A DNA stretch of 64,000 bases from Mrakia gelida (GCA_024345305.1 BRON01000001.1:1054001-1118000); one strand, 5' to 3'; numbered from the stretch's first letter, positions 1 to 11,975 are shown. Numbers and translations: made by a program. The notes: a model not told the origin generated them from the sequence alone.

Positions 1-87
1 GAGGGGATGAGGGAGGAGTTGGAGAGGGAGCTGGAGAGGAGGTATCCGGAGTGGCTAGGCAGAGTGAGGGTTGAGGTCGAGACATGA
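1..87 (+). CDS. 3' end of an unidentified protein-coding gene
   Basis: The first 28 codons are open from base 1 and stop at TGA (85-87). They encode an acidic and basic, helix-prone C-terminus (EELERELERRYPEWLGRVRV) without a recognisable domain. The rest of the gene lies outside the window, so no function can be given. The frame is supported by the charged composition, GAG/AGG codon use and the clean stop. It could also be read as chance purine-rich sequence. PMA1 starts about 1.1 kb downstream on the same strand. Confidence 0.4.
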   Translation, partial: EGMREELERELERRYPEWLGRVRVEVET

Positions 88-1228
88 GAGGCGAGAAGGG
101 TAAGAGATGGGGAGGGAGAGGGAGGGACGCGTCGCTTTGGACTTCGAAGATGATTGAGGAGCTTTCGGGCTCAGATCCGCGGTTGTAGGGCTAGCCGAGT
201 GGCCTGGAGAATATCTCAGAGGGTTCCTGGGTCTTCTTGAGGTGTGAGTGAGGCCTTGAGATGAGGAGGAACAGCGTCGGAGATCTCCCGACGAGCGACG
301 CGTCCGAACGGACGGACGAGTTTCGAGAGCGAGAGCGAGGCAGATTTTCCGGTCGGCACAATTCAGCAGCGGACACCATCCTGACATGAGCTAGTCCGTC
401 GGACGCTGATATTTCCAAGAGTTGGGAAGATTTTGTCGATCTCTCTTCTTCAAAAACACGGGACCCAGGGCTGAAAACTCAAACTCGAAGCTGGAGCTCA
501 ACACTTCCCTCCCTCCTTGCAACGAATTTCATTCGCTAGCTGATTTTCCATCCTTGACTATCTTGTCGCAACAGGAGGGTTTTCGTGTGATCTCTGCGAT
601 GCGTCGGAGGGAGCGAACCTTTCGCCGAGATGGGGAGGACGACGCGAAACGAAAGAAATCAAAGCTGACGACCTCACTTCCCATCCCTTGCTCAGCCGGC
701 TTCGGATAGCATACGATTCTTCAAGACGGAGGGAGAAGTTGAGGTCAGCGTTTTCCCCTCCCTCTCTATTTTTCTCCCTCCCTTCCCTTCAAACAGCTCA
801 GCTCGGATGACGCTCGACTTCGGCCTCTCTCCCTCCTTCCTCCCTTCCTCCCCTTCCTCCCCCCACTCCTTATCGCTTCGCAGATTTTCAGCCCAGCTTG
901 TGCGTTATCTCCTCTTACTGCTCAACTTTGCTCCCAGAAGCTCTCCATCGCGACGGACGCGGAGCCAAACTGAAACTTGGCGAAAAGAGCGACGACCCGA
1001 CCGACCGCTCTCCCCTCTTTGCCGTTTTCGTTCGATTTCAAGCTGACCTGCCTTTCTTCTCTTGCTTTCTCTCCCCCAACCACCACAACCTCCAAACACT
1101 CCGTCATCCTCTACACCTAGCCCTAGCCCTCCTGAAGCCTCCCACTTCACCCAGACCACCCTGCGAGGACCCCCTCCCCCCCCTCTTCCCTCTCCTCCCC
1201 TTCCTTCTCCCTCGCCTCTTTCCTCACC
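88..1228 (+). promoter_or_regulatory. Intergenic region and promoter of PMA1
   Basis: No convincing gene lies here; the open frames are low-complexity and on both strands. The last 80-90 bases before the PMA1 start (about 1140-1228) are almost pure C/T on the + strand. Pyrimidine-rich stretches just upstream of the start are known from strongly expressed fungal genes, so this is probably the core promoter and 5' UTR. GACGCGTC occurs near 126 and 299. Confidence 0.5.
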
Positions 1229-4200
1229 ATGAGCGACCCCGAAAAGCAAGAACCCATCGCCAGCGGCACTCCTCCAGATGAACCCAAGTCGGCTCCTCCT
1301 CGTACGTTCACACTCTCTCACTCTCTCACCTTCTCGCTTCCCACGTTGTTGTTATCTCTCCCAGAAGCGATCGTTCGAGCTGACTCTCTTCTTTCCCCAC
1401 TCCCTCCCTCTCTGTTTGGTTGGAACGAAACGATAGCGGACGACGAGGTTGTTCCCGAGGAGAAGAAGAAGAGAGAGTACAAGGAGATGGAACACAAGTC
1501 AGATGGAGATCAGCACGCTAAGGTCGCAATGGATACCGTCAGTATCAGCTCTCTTCCTTGGGCAGGAGGAGTTCTGTCGCCAATCGAGCGGCTCCAACTC
1601 ACGCCTCTTCCCTTCCCTCTTGTTTTTCTTGTTGGGGTGAACGTACAGATCCAATTCACAGCTGAGGATCTCTACGATAAGGACAAGGTCGATATCGAGC
1701 AGTAAGTTTGCTCGCTTCCCCTTCTTTCAGCAGCTCGAGGGAGGGAGAGAGAAGGAGAAGGAGAGTCGTCGACGTCGGAGTCGCGCCGTTATCGCTTCCG
1801 TTCTCGCTGAACTCCCCCAACCCTTCCTTCCTCTGCTCTTGTCTTTTTCTCCCAGTGTCGTGATGGAGGAGGTTATGCAGCTTCTTCAGTGAGTCCACCA
1901 TCTCCTCTACTCGTTCGAGCGCTCCTTCGTCGGCGGAAGGAAGCCAGGAGGAGTGGAGCCGACATCCTCGCTCGCCTCCTTTTTGCCTGACTCGGATCCC
2001 TTCGCTCTTTTTTCTTCTTCGTTCCGTTTTCCGCCAGGTGCGACGAGGGAGGATTGACTTCCGAGGAAGCTACTCGACGACTCGACATCTTCGGACCCAA
2101 CAAGCTCACTGAGAAGTCGGAGAAGTGAGTCTCCTTTGTTTTCGTTTCGAAAGGCGATGCGTCCTTCGAGTTGTTTTGGGCTCCCTCTTTTCGGCTGCTG
2201 ATGACGACCTCTCTCTTCTCGCACTCTTCTATTCCTATCCACTTCCTCGAATCAGTGCCTTCCTCCAGTTCCTCGTGAGTTCTCCTCAGCTCGTTCGTTC
2301 CCTCGGTTCGTAAACGACGCGTCGCTGATCACCTCTCCTCATCTCGCTCGTTGTCGCCAGTCCTTCATGTGGAACCCTCTTTCCTGGGTCATGGAAGGAG
2401 CTGCTCTCGTCGCCATCGCTCTTTCCAATGGAGAAGGTCGAGCTCCCGACTGGCAGGATTTCGTTGGAATTGTTCTGCTTCTCTTCGTGAGTCTCGCCTC
2501 GATCTCCTAAAGCCTCTCGGTCGCGTCTTCGAGCGCTGATCGAACTCGCTTTTCGTCGCACTCCCAGATCAACTCCACCATCGGATTCATCGAGGAGAGG
2601 AACGCTGGTAACGCTGTCAAGGCTCTCATGGACTCGCTCGCTCCCAAGGCGAAGGTCAAGAGGGACGGAGCATGGAAGGAGATCGACGTCAGTATTCGAC
2701 CTCTTTTCTCGTTCCGCTCTCAACTTCTCGAGACTACAACTGACCCCTGTTCTCTTCTCACCCTTGGCATTCACTCAGTCTGCTGATCTCGTCCCTGGAG
2801 ACATGGTTCGTCGAGATTGCATCTTCCTGATTTGTTGAAGTTCGAACTCGAACCTGACGCGCCCCTCCCCTCGCTCGACTTCAGATCTCGTTCAAGCACG
2901 GAGACGTTTGCCCTTCCGACTGTCGACTCACCGAGGCTATCGAGGTTTCCATGGATCAGGCTGCTCTTACCGGAGAGTCCCTTCCCGTCGGAAAGAAGCT
3001 CGGAGACGAGGCTTTCTCGTGAGTCGCGTCGCCCTGGTCGTTCGACCCTTCGAGCCTTTGTTGACCTCTTCTCTCTCCCTTTCCTCTTCCCCCTCCACCT
3101 CAGTGGATCCACCTGCAAGCAAGGAGAAGCCGAGGGAATCGTCATTTCGACTGGAGCCAACACCTTCTTCGGACGAGCTGCGACTCTGGTTGGAGAAGAC
3201 AACGATTCGACTGGACACCTTCAACGAGTCCTCGCTAAGATCGGGTTGTTCTGCATGGTCTCAATCGGTTCGTCCAAGTTTTCCCTTTTCGATAGCTACC
3301 TTCTCGAACTCTTGCTGACCTCGACTTCGTTCTTCTCTCGCCCTCCAGGAATCTTCGTCCTCCTCGAGATCCTCATCCTCTACGCCGACTTCCGATACTC
3401 CTACCGAGACGGACTCGACAACATCCTCGTCCTCTTGATCGGTGGAATCCCAATCGCCATGCCTACCGTCCTCTCCGTCACCATGGCCGTCGGAGCTCAG
3501 CAACTCGCGAAGCACAAGGCCATCGTCACTCGAATCACCGCCATCGAGGAGCTCGCTGGAGTCACCATTCTCTGCTCTGACAAGACCGGAACCCTCACCA
3601 CCAACAAGCTTACCATCGACATGGAGGAGGTCAAGCGATACGGTCCCTTCAACGCTCAGGAGGTCATGACTCTGTGAGCTCGTCTTCGTTTTGCTCTTCG
3701 TCGCGTCGTGCCTCGCCGCCTTCTCGCTGACCTCGCTCTCTTGCCTTTTTCAGTGCCGCCTACGCTTCCCGAACCGAGAACATGGACGCCATCGACGGCT
3801 GTGTCGTTGCGTGCGCTGGTGGACCCGAGAACGCTCGAGCTGGAATCCAACTCCTCGACTTCAAGCCCTTCAGTGAGTCGAACGTCTCTCTTCTCTTTCT
3901 TCGAGCTCGACGCTAACGAGCTCCTTCGATTTCTCTTAAGACCCGGTGGACAAAAGAACCGAGGCTACTTACGTCGAGCTATCCTCTGGACAAGTCAAGC
4001 GAGCTACTAAGGGAATGACAGGTATAATTATCGAGAGTGAGTTCAAACTCCCTTCGACGCGTCGACTTTCCGTCTTCGTCGCTGACTCGCCTCTTTTCCT
4101 TTCTTCCTCCGCTCAGTCTGCACTCGAAACAAGACCTCCGAGATGGAGGATCAACTCGAGAAGGACGTCGAGGAGTTTGCTCGACGAGGACTCCGAGCTC

Positions 4201-6582
4201 TCGCCGTTGCGTTCGAGGAGGTCAAGGGGAACTCGAAGGAGAAGAACGCGGAGGGAACTGGATTCGAGCTTATCGGTCTCCTTGCTATCTTCGATCCTGT
4301 GAGGAGCTGCTCGCTTTCTCTCTCTTCTTGACCTCGAACGACGAGCTCACTCTCGTCTATCTTCGCCTCTCTCAGCCTCGAGACGACACCAAGCAGACCA
4401 TCGACGACGCTCAGGCTCTCGGAGTCAAGGTCAAGATGGTTACTGGAGATCAACTCGCTATGTTCGTTTACTCTCTCTCTTCTCTCTTATCCTCGATCTT
4501 GTTCTCGATCTATTCTGACCCTTCCTCCTCCCTCTTTCCCTCCCCCCCTCAGCGCGAAGGAGACTGGACGACGACTCGGATTGGGAGATCACATGTACCC
4601 GGCCAAGATCCTCAAGGACGGACCTCCCGCTGGAGGAAAGTATGCTTCGCTCGACGAGATGATCATGGACGCCGATGGGTTCGCTGGAGTCTTCCCCGAG
4701 CACAAGTTCGAGATCGTCAAGAGGATTCAGGGACTGGGACATCTTTGGTTCGTCGCGTCTCGCTTTCCTCCTTTTCCTCCCTCCCTACTTGCCGTCCTGA
4801 CCTTCGCTTCCTTTCTCTTCTACAGCGCCATGGTTCGTCGCGCGTCTTCCCTCGTCTCTTTCTCCGTCCTGACCTTCGCATCCTTCCTCTTCTACAGACT
4901 GGAGACGGAGCCAACGACGCTCCCGCTCTCTCCCGAGCCAACGTCGGAATCGCCGTCGAGGGAGCTACCGACGCTGCTCGAGGAGCCGCCGATATCGTCT
5001 TGACCGAGCCCGGACTCTCGACCATCGTTCACGCCATCCGAGGATCTCGAGTCATCTTCCAGAGGATGAGGAACTACGCTATCTAGTGAGTTTAACGTTC
5101 TTCTCCTTCGTCGACTCGAGATACGAGCTAAAGCTGATCGTTCGCTTCCCTCCTTTTCCCTCAGCGCCTGCGCCGTCACCATCCGAATCGTCGTCTCGTT
5201 CGCCATCCTCGCCTTCGCCTGGAGGTTCAACTTCCCTCCCTTCATGGTCCTTATCATCGCCATTCTCGTACGTCTCCGTCCCCTCCCTCTCGATATCCTC
5301 GGACTCTCGCTGACCTCGTCGTCTCCCTCCTCTCTCTCTCTTCTCGCAGAACGACGGAACGATCATGACCCTCTCCCTCGACCGAGTCCTCCCCTCCATG
5401 ACTCCCGACCACTGGGACCTCACCGAAATCTTCTCCTACGCCATCGCTTACGGTCTCTACCTCACCCTCTCCACCATAGTCCTCTACATCGTCATGCACG
5501 ACACCAACTTCTTCGAAGATCGATTCCACGTCGAAGCCATCAAGGCCGTCAACGATCCTCGAGGACACATGGTCATCTACCTCCAGGTCGCCATCATCTC
5601 CCAGGCTCTTATCTTCGTTACTCGATCTCATGGATGGTGCTTCATGGAGAGGTGAGCTCGCTTTCCCTTCTCTTCGTGACGCGACGAGAATGCTGATCGA
5701 CCCTCTTCGTTTTCGCAAGGCCCTCGACCGCTTTGATGCTCGCCTTCTGCCTCGCTCAACTCGTCTCTTCCATCATCGCTGGCTTCGCTGACTGGGGATT
5801 CACCAACGTTCACTCGATCTCGGGAGGTTGGATCGGAATCGTGTGGGTCTGGAACATCGTCTGGGTTCGTCGCGTCTCCTCCCGTCTTCGACCTCCCTCT
5901 CTCTCGCGCTGACCTCTCTTCTTCCTTTCGGCAGTTCTTCCCGATGGATCTCGTCAAGTTTGCGATGAAAGCGACGGTCATCAAGTGAGTCTTGCTCGTA
6001 TTCTTCGAGTCTTTGGAGTTGTGATCGAAGCTGACGCTCGACCTCGTCTTCGCTCCTCGTTTCCGCAGGTACCTCCGAAACAAAGAGCTCGCCAAGCTTC
6101 CTGCTACTGGAGTCGAGGGTGGAGGAGCTCCCATCACGAGGACGATCTCGAGGCACGAGAGTCTGTACTCGAACCGAACGTCGTTCCTCAAGGTGAGATC
6201 GCGTCGCTCTTTCTCGTCGAACGAAGACCTCGAGCTGAATCCTTTCCTTCCCGTTCTTCTTCTCCCCTCAGATGGCCAAAAGGCGAGTTGGTTTGGGGCA
6301 AGGAAAGGTTCGTTTGCTTTCCCTTCCCGTCTTCTCCTCGTCCTCGTCACGCGTCGCTGACCTTCGTTTCGTCCCCTTTCTTCTCTTCAAACGCGACTAG
6401 GTCCTTATGTCAGACAAAGAGCAACATCGATTCTCCTCTGCTCAGGCTCATCAGGTTTGTACCTGCTTCGCAACCTCGCGCGATCTTGCAGTCATCGAGC
6501 GTCGAGCTGACTTTCGTTCTCTCCCTCCTGTTCCTCCTTTCAGACCGGAGCCACCCTCGCTCGACACCCCTCCCGAGTCTGA
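1229..6582 (+). CDS. PMA1: Plasma-membrane H+-ATPase, plant-type P3A P-type ATPase
   Basis: Pumps protons out of the cell using ATP and energises nutrient uptake. I trace 27 exons and 26 introns from ATG 1229 to TGA 6580-6582, giving roughly 1,000-1,100 aa. Motifs in order: actuator-domain TGESLPV (about 2970), the phosphorylation motif DKTGTLT (about 3580-3600), FDPPRDDT, MVTGDQ, and the hinge motif TGDGANDAP spanning exons at 4826-4920. Several membrane helices follow, then a basic C-terminal tail ([13 protein letters not shown]...). The tail and N-domain resemble plant-type rather than yeast Pma1 pumps. The usual KGAPE nucleotide-site motif reads KGMTG here. The Arg and Gly codons are dominated by CGA and GGA. 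One 7-nt exon is present (4826-4832), and one intron ends in TAG before exon 26. A second, partial, chimeric copy lies at 35018-35943. Confidence 0.95.
4748..4897 (+). other. 7-nt microexon with two near-duplicate flanking introns in PMA1
   Basis: Intron 4748-4825, exon 4826-4832 (CGCCATG) and intron 4833-4897. The microexon is required to give the reading HLCAMTGDGAND, matching the conserved hinge motif. Both introns start GTTCGTCGCG and share an almost identical 3' half around the branch site (CCGTCCTGACCTTCGC) and the acceptor (CTCTTCTACAG). A local intron duplication is the simplest explanation. Confidence 0.8.
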
Positions 6583-7340
6583 ACCTCGTTCTATATACGA
6601 CTCTCTCTCCTCGCTTCTATACACATCTACCCCTCGGTCCTTTCTCTGCTTGTGTTTCTCCAGCTCTCTCTTTCGCTAATGTCATTTTTCTCCTGCGACG
6701 TCCTTTCTTGCTCCATTCTACCTCCCACCCTTACTCCTCCCTGCTACCAATCCCTCGTTTCGCTCCAATCTTCTCTTTCTTGTATGCGCGTTCGTCGTCC
6801 AGAGTAGCTCGCACGCGGAAACAGAGTGGTCGAGAGAAGAAACGAGGAGTCGACGCGTCGAGTCCGAGATGTTTGGTGACATTACGTCACGTAGAGCTGT
6901 GCGCCTCTCTCATTCTACAAAGGGAAGCAGAGAGGATGGACTTTGCGGGCGAAGAGAGGTCTGGAAGCGTTGAGGTTGTTGTGCAAGACGGGAGAAGGGC
7001 TGGTTGGGAGGCATTCGGTGGGGTGGGCTGTAAGGAAGGCCATGTAGATGTGATGATTTTCACTTGAGAGATTCGTATCTTCATCTCCTTCACCTCGTTC
7101 CACCGCCTCAACGCGTTGATCGATCAGCCGTACTCTAGACCTGCGGACGCACGCTTGCTGCAGACGAGAGAGAGAACAGAGCTCGTTCAAAGTCGTTTCA
7201 TGCTTGATTTTGATTTGTTCAGACGGTAGCCTAGAAGATCCTGCTCGAGAAAGAAAAACGAAAGGGACGAGGTCAGCTCTCTGATAGAACGAGACGTCGC
7301 GCGTCGAGGAAGAGAAGATGAGACGAAAGACAGAGAGGAC
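6583..7340. other. Convergent intergenic region between PMA1 and RPA3
   Basis: This holds the 3' UTRs of two converging genes. No gene is supported. It contains a GACGCGTC palindrome at about 6852 and a TTACGTCA sequence at about 6885 that looks like an ATF/CREB-type site; whether it functions is unknown. Confidence 0.4.
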
Positions 7341-8610
7341 TTACGAGGACTCCTCGTCCTCCATCGCTCCAGCCATCAGCTTCGTCACCGTGTCCACCAC
7401 CGACATGTCTGAAAGGAAAGGGGAAACGAGGTTGGAAGTTCAAAAGTCAGTCGAGGAGAGGGAGAGGGAAGGCGAAGACGCGAAGGGGAGAAGGTCGCTG
7501 GGAGAGCGAGAGTCGACCTGCCCGTCCTCGAGCCGACCGAGAGGAAAAGATGGTGGGTGGAGAATAAGGAAAGCTGAGACTCACCAAGATCCGATCCCAA
7601 ATCGATAGACCAGAGGACCTTGATGCTGAGATCCTCCTGAACCTTTCCAATCACTTCGACGTAGGTTTCAGAGAGGTGGGCGTCCTGCGAGGTCGCAAAA
7701 GAGACCGAGGACGAGGAGGTCAGCCTTTCTGAGTATGTACCTGACCAGGAGGGCCCCGAACTCGAGCCAGCGCTCTTTGTAGCCGGGAGACAAGAGGGAA
7801 CGAAGGAGGAAGGAAGCCAAAGCGTCGAAGCTCAAGAGCGTTCTGTTTGGGTTGAGACTCACTCGGTTGAGGTGAAGATCGACCTGGGGTTCACAACCAC
7901 AGCAAAAAGATCAGCTCAGTATACAAAGACTCTCTCGACGCAACCCGTCTGCTCTTTCTAGCAGAACCAGCTCCTTTGCGAGCTCGCTCCATCGCTCGCT
8001 CCTCCCCTTCCCTCCCCTCCCTTGGCTCCTTCCCTCCCCCTCATCCTACCACTCCCCTACTCCTACGGCCAACCAGGTCTCCCAAGGCTCACCTGTCCCT
8101 TGTCCGAAGCCTCAACGATCGCGGTGTCTCCGTTCAACTGCAAAGGTAAACGCAAGCGAAAGGTCAGCTTGAGCTCGTCCTTGTTCCCTTCTCCTTCGCC
8201 TTCTCGCCCCAAAAAGAAATACAGCGCGAGAGGGACGCGTACCTTGACGACCTTGGCAGTCAGCCTGACAGTCTGTGAACGCGAAAAGGAACAGGGGATA
8301 AAAGGTGAGCTCGAGCTCATCGAGTTCGCCACCTCTCCTTCCTCTTTCTCCTTCCCTTCGTCCCTTCGTTCGTTGCAACTCACCTTCCCTCTGAAATCCC
8401 CGAGCCTGGAACAGATCGCAACCAAATCAATCGTGTCAGCACGGTGCTCTGCTCATGGGCTCGAGGGAGAAGGGGCGAGACCTACATGGCTGAGTTGACG
8501 CGCTCTGCGCAAAAGAAGAGACGAAACGAAGGAGAAGGAGGTCAGCGACCTTGCTTTTGCTGGAGGGATAGGAAGGAGGGAGGGAGGGACCAACGAGTGA
8601 CTTGGGACAT
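7341..8610 (-). CDS. RFA3: Replication protein A 14-kDa subunit (RPA3), OB-fold
   Basis: Smallest subunit of the heterotrimeric single-stranded DNA-binding complex RPA used in replication, repair and recombination. Starts at ATG 8610-8608 (MSQVTQRVNSAMLGDFRGK), then reads TVRLTAKVVK, LNGDTAIVEASDKGQ, VDLHLNRDAHLSETYVEVIG and VQEDLSIKVLWSIDLGSDLD, and ends MEDEESS at TAA 7343-7341. This is the usual RPA14 pattern: an N-terminal RVNSAML element, then a five-strand OB fold with a G-D-T-A-I-V core. About 115 aa, normal for the family. The first intron has a non-GTGAGT donor (GTTGGT), so the start exon is slightly less certain. The very small exons (15-50 nt) are typical of this window. Confidence 0.88.
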
Positions 8611-9721
8611 GGCGAATGTATAGAGAAGGGAGAGGGGTAGGAAGAAGAACGGATAAAGAGTTGGGTTCGAGGGTGGAGTGGTGGAGAGATGGAAGAGAAG
8701 GAGGGAGTGAGCTCAGAGCTCGATTCATTTTCAGCTTCGCGTCCCGTCGCGTCCTCGTCGTTTCCTCATCTAAATTGTGCGTTTCTTTCGTTTTTTTTTT
8801 GCGCGTGGGGAGGCAAGAGAGAACGAGAGATGTTTCGTCGTACGAACTACGACTGAAAAGAAGAAGGGAGCGAGCTAGGCTAAGGCTAGGGTAAGAACGA
8901 GAGACGAAGACGCGAACCCATCTCGTTCCAAGAATTGTCGTAGATAGCTGAGCTAGGGTAAGGTACTCCTCCTCTCCTCCTGCTCTCTTAACTCTCGAAT
9001 ATGGTACGGTTCGTTGGTTTGATTGGGTGAAAAGAACGACGACGACGAGCGTTTCTCCCTCCCTGCGACGACGACGATGAAGAGAGACCTCCCGTCGTCC
9101 TGCTGCTGCTCCTCCTTCCTGCGACGACGGCGAGTGAGATTGAAGGTTGAGGTTGGGGGTTGGGTGATGGCGTGAGCGAAAGAATGGGGAGGTTGGAGGG
9201 TGGGCGAGGATATTGACGGACGAGAGAGGCAGGTGAGGAGAGGAGGGAGAGGAGGGAGGGAGGGAGGCGAGGTGGGAGGGTTTGAGTTGGGTGGTGGACG
9301 AGTTTGAAGGCAGGAAGATGATAAGATTGGGTGGGGTGTGGGTCTGGGTGGATAGAGTGGACCGGCCGACGACGAGATTTGAAGATCGAGGGACCGTTGG
9401 AGGGAGGTGAGGGAGGGAGTGTCGAGAAGATCGTTGGAGGGAGAGATGGATGGTGCGAAGATGACGATGGGAGGGAATTGTGGGAGTGGGGATGGGGATG
9501 GAGGGGATACGACGACGACGACGACCAAATACAAGGGTAGAGTAAGGGAGAAGGGAGACGAAGAGAAAAACAACGCCGACGACCGATCCGACCGACGTGA
9601 GATTGCTGAAACGAAGGAACGAAAAAGCACAAGAGACAGGCAAAGCAAAACACACACACACACGTAGCCGACAACCTAAACGAAAAACGAAACGAGCTCT
9701 AGAGGAAGGAGGACTCTCGTT
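8611..9721. other. Intergenic region, strand-asymmetric purine/pyrimidine sequence
   Basis: Upstream of RPA3 and downstream of DHH1. The + strand is strongly purine-rich (GGAGGGAGG types), which leaves long artefactual open frames on the minus strand. A short (CA)n run lies at 9651-9663. No gene with conserved motifs was seen. Confidence 0.4.
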
Positions 9722-11975
9722 TTACGAAGAAGGTTGAGGAGCTGGTGGTGGTGGTGCTCGCCCGTTGTTGTTCGAGTTGGATCGTCCGTTCGGGGGAGGT
9801 CCTCGATTCGACGACGAGCCGTTGGAAGACTGCTGCTGGGGTTGAGGTCGCTGCTGCTGCTGCTGCTGCTGCTGGCGAGCGGGCTGGTTGTTCGAGTTCT
9901 GGTTCGACGAAGAAGCGGGTGCTCGTCGCTGCTGTTGCTGCTGCTGCTGCTGTCCGTTGGACGACGACGATGCCTGGGGAGCGGTGGTGGGAGGAGCGGG
10001 GAGTGGACGAGAAGCCTCCTCGATGGCGGAGGGAGCGACGTAGAGTCGAGCATCGATGATGGAGGGGACGGGCTGGATCTCGGTTCCGAGCTCCTGTTCA
10101 ATTCGGTAGAGGTTGAATCGATCCTCGTACGTGAGAAGGTTGATGGCGATACCGAGGTGACCGAATCGTCCAGATCGTCCGATTCGATGGAGGTAGGTTT
10201 CGGCGGTCTTGGGGAAATCCTGTGGGCGGAGAGGAGCAAAAGAGCACGGTCAGTGACTGGTCGAACGAGCAGGACGCGTCGAGTTGAAGCGAAGAGGACG
10301 AACGAAGTTGATGACGACGTTGACGGCCTGGATATCGATACCTCGAGTGAGAAGATCTGAGAGAAGGGAAGGGAGAAGGGACTCGAGTCAGAACAAGGGT
10401 GAGGGCCAAGGAGAGAAGGGACGAGGGAAGGACGCGGGACTCACCAGAGCAGACCAAGTTCCTGCACACACCCGACCTGAAGTCGTGGAAGACTCGGTTT
10501 CGGTGAGCCTGGAGCATCTTGGCGTGAGAGTAGAAGCACGAGTATCCGAGCTCAGTGATCTTCTTTGCGAGAAGTTCGACTCGGTTGGTGGAGTTGCAGA
10601 AGATGATGGATTGGTTGATTTGGAGCTGAGGACGAGCGAGAAGAGCAAGGTCAGTACGACTCGCGAGAAGGCGACGTGACGATGAAAGCGTGGATAGAGC
10701 GACTCACTTTGGAGAAGAGAGTGTTGAGGCAGTGGACCTTCTGTCGTTCCTCGACGAAAGCGTAGTACTGAGTAACTCCTCGAAGGGTGAGCTCGTCCAT
10801 GAGGTTGATCTCGTAAGGCTGAACCATGTGCTTGTCCTAGATACGCGGCGGCAGAAAAAGAGGTCGAAGGTCAGCTCGGTGAGCTCTGCCTCGAGAAAGA
10901 GGGAGAAAGACGAGAGAAGAGGAAGGGAAGGACGAACCTTGAAGTCCTTGACGATGATAGGGAAGGTCGCCGAGAAGAGCATGACCTGTCGCTCTGGAGG
11001 GCAGAAGCTAAGGAGCTGCTCCATGACCGGCTGGAACTCAGGACTGAGAAGCTTGTCCGCCTCGTCCATAACGAACGTCGGGCAAGCGCTGAGGTCGGCG
11101 ATTCCCTTCCCAGCGAGATCGAGGATCCTTCCAGGAGTTCCGACGAGGACGTGAACGGGTTCGGAGAGTCGAAGGATATCGTCCTTGAGAGTGGTTCCTC
11201 CAGTGGTGACCATGATGTTGATACCCATGTGCTTTCCAAGGGTCTTGCAGACTTGAGAGGTTTGGAGAGCAAGCTCTCGAGTAGGGACGAGGAGGAGAGC
11301 CTGGATCTTTGGGATCTTGACGTTGATCTTTTCGAGCGATGGGATGATGAAGGCAGCGGTCTTTCCGGTTCCGTTCTTGGCCTGATTGGGGGAAGAGCGG
11401 TTGGGGATGAGAGGTCAGCGAGGTGAGAGAGCACGAGCGGCGACATAGGAGAGAACGGAGGGAGGAGAGAGAGGAGGACGCACTCGAGCGAGGATGTCTC
11501 GTCCGGTCAAAGCGACGGGGATGGCCTCCTCCTGAATAGGACTCGGTCGTTCGAACCCGGCCTCGAAGATTCCCATGAGCAGCTCTCGCTTGAGGAAGTA
11601 GTCCTCGAACTCGTTTCCTTTGGTGTTGAGCACATCCTGAGCAGAGAGAAGAGAGAAGGGAAGGAGAAGGGAGGTCAGCTTTTGCGAGGTCGAGGTCGTC
11701 GGAGCTGAAGGAAAGCGAGGGATAGAAGGATTTACCTCTGTTTGAGGACGGTCATCCTTCTTGGGAAGGTTCAGTTGACTCTTCCAGGTTTCAGGTTGTT
11801 TGCTGAAAGAAGAAGGAGGGATGAGAACGAGTCAGCTTGATCGTCGGAGAAAGGGAAGGGAAGGAGGAAGGAGCAAAGCGTTCGAGGTCGTCTCCTCTCC
11901 CGTCCTCTCCTCGACCTGTATTCAAGCCGACAACAAGATAGCTGTTACTCACGAAGAAGATGATGTTGAAGCCAT
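9722..11975 (-). CDS. DHH1: DEAD-box RNA helicase Dhh1/DDX6
   Basis: ATP-dependent RNA helicase that promotes decapping and translational repression of mRNA in P-bodies. Start at ATG 11975-11973 ([19 protein letters not shown]), stop TAA 9724-9722. Motifs in order: [20 protein letters not shown] with the Q-motif [10 protein letters not shown], motif [26 protein letters not shown], motif II DEAD in VMDEADKLL, motif III SAT, and [10 protein letters not shown] (motif VI). This is the Dhh1/DDX6 signature rather than Ded1 or eIF4A. The roughly 130-residue C-terminal tail after [10 protein letters not shown] is low complexity, rich in Gln, Ser, Asn and Pro, with two poly-Gln tracts coded by CAG repeats; such tails promote phase separation in Dhh1 orthologues. 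About seven introns, each with CTGAC branch sites on the minus strand. Confidence 0.93.
9851..9952 (-). repeat. CAG trinucleotide repeats coding for poly-Gln in DHH1
   Basis: Two CTG (coding-strand CAG) runs, at 9851-9874 and about 9928-9952, encode Gln tracts in the DHH1 C-terminal tail. Between them the sequence is Ser/Asn/Gln-rich. Confidence 0.85.

Noticed and set aside
905..1321. 138-codon minus-strand frame upstream of PMA1
   Set aside because: Antisense to the C/T-rich PMA1 promoter; Gly/Arg/Glu-rich artefact without intron signals or known motifs.
5985..7067. 360-codon + strand frame
   Set aside because: Out-of-frame reading through the last PMA1 introns and exons into the 3' flank; the PMA1 exons are in other frames.
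8453..9661. 402-codon open frame on the minus strand and two overlapping frames of over 225 codons
   Set aside because: Low-complexity Ser/Pro/Leu sequence produced by a purine-rich + strand. No domain, three overlapping frames equally open, and it runs through the RPA3 start exon.
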